A DNA stretch of 5,686 bases from Candidatus Merdenecus merdavium. Lineage in GTDB: Bacteria > Bacillota > Clostridia > Lachnospirales > Lachnospiraceae. The DNA is taken from contig DVLR01000047.1 of assembly GCA_018715425.1 (NCBI GenBank), forward strand, positions 1-5,686. The letters run 5' to 3'. Below, piece after piece: positions 5,235 through 5,686 of this stretch; position 1 is the first letter of the stretch, and the number at the start of each line of letters is the position of its first letter. Under the pieces are notes generated by a model. That model saw nothing but the letters and a program-made list of their open reading frames with translations. It had not been told where the DNA came from and ran no database searches. Both the position numbers and the translations under genes were made by a program.

Positions 5235-5666
5235 CTAATTCTTCAACAAGATACGATATGTATGGGTCATCCCCATACCATAGATACAGAAAAACGCACC
5301 AATACCTGCTAGTATCCAACCGATTGCTAACATCAAATTATCTAACATACTAAATTGAGTAGGAACAAGCAATGGAAGAAGTAAAAATCCAACGGAAATA
5401 AGAGCTACTCCTATAAGAGACAAAATATATGATCTTTTTTTTCTATCTGCGTATTTAGAGTTCAGCTCTTTTTTTACATCGGTGTCAAAGGACAACTGTT
5501 CAGTCCAAATCTGACTATACGGATTACCGGTTAGTTTGACTGCAAATAATAACACAATTCCAATAATCCAGGCAATCATAGAGAGTAATATACCAACATC
5601 TGATTGAACAAAGGTAAATGCTATACCTGCAACACATACTCCTATAGCAATTCCTATCTTTTTCAT
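5235..5666 (-). CDS. Four-helix membrane protein of unknown function
   Basis: A 143-residue integral membrane protein with four hydrophobic segments at about residues 3-20, 25-45, 80-100 and 109-130. The central hydrophilic loop (about 46-78) is charged (TDVKKELNSKYADRKKRS), and the short tail is polar (THTYRILLKN). The two helical hairpins suggest both ends on the same side. No catalytic or transporter motif is visible and I do not recognise the family. The start at 5666 gives a typical MKKIGIAIG opening, but no Shine-Dalgarno sequence precedes it in the 20 bases that remain. The frame has no stop before the window edge, so a start further upstream is possible. It is the first visible gene of the leftward set with the lipoprotein and the regulator. 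Confidence 0.75.
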   Translation of the reverse strand: MKKIGIAIGVCVAGIAFTFVQSDVGILLSMIAWIIGIVLLFAVKLTGNPYSQIWTEQLSFDTDVKKELNSKYADRKKRSYILSLIGVALISVGFLLLPLLVPTQFSMLDNLMLAIGWILAGIGAFFCIYGMGMTHTYRILLKN

Positions 5667-5686
5667 TTTGTTTTTTTGATGTAGTA

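Noticed and set aside
5131..5319. Minus-strand frame overlapping the membrane protein end and lipoprotein start
   Set aside because: It overlaps two better genes, and its product shows no domain or proper signal sequence.
1..5686. Mobile element genes, CRISPR array, tRNA or other RNA gene
   Set aside because: I looked for them on both strands. There are no regularly spaced repeats, no integrase or transposase-like frames, and no tRNA-like cloverleaf. The accessory nature of the cluster rests on context only.

Overview
The window looks like chromosomal DNA from a low-to-moderate-GC Firmicute, most likely a clostridial (Lachnospiraceae-like) bacterium. The evidence is strong AGGAG/AGGAGG ribosome binding sites, AT-rich intergenic regions with TATAAT-type promoters, and proteins with a clostridial look (PII, CPBP protease, a short ECF-sigma start, a small winged-helix regulator). 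This placement is by recognition, not by search.

Layout. (a) 1-1110, conserved core: the 3' end of a PII nitrogen-regulator gene on the + strand converges on a CPBP intramembrane protease gene on the - strand, with a shared bidirectional terminator between them. (b) 1111-1483: an AT-rich divergent intergenic region with a good extended -10 promoter for the rightward genes and two near-identical 14-bp direct repeats 40 bp apart. (c) 1484-4123: a rightward cluster of a small VOC/glyoxalase-fold protein, a 621-residue DUF2075-type protein (apparent PD-(D/E)xK/RecB-like nuclease domain fused to an SF1-like helicase ATPase), and a MazG-like nucleotide pyrophosphohydrolase whose ATG overlaps the helicase stop codon. 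A hairpin terminator at 4155-4222 closes the cluster. The nuclease-helicase plus MazG pair is the best candidate for a defence system here. A plausible model is that the large protein senses or processes foreign nucleic acid while MazG removes (d)NTPs or modified nucleotides; this is inference. (d) 4239-4355: a decayed junction. The promoter, ribosome binding site and first ten or so codons of an ECF sigma factor gene abut, tail to tail, the cut 3' end of a winged-helix regulator gene, with a 37-bp hairpin-bearing sequence between them. (e) 4355-5686: a leftward gene set encoding a four-helix membrane protein, a small lipoprotein and the winged-helix regulator. The regulator has both a 5' frameshift and a lost C-terminus.

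Overall, the window resembles an accessory cassette lodged between the core glnB-type locus and a degraded regulatory or envelope locus. No integrase, transposase, tRNA or CRISPR array is visible, so no mobile element can be named.
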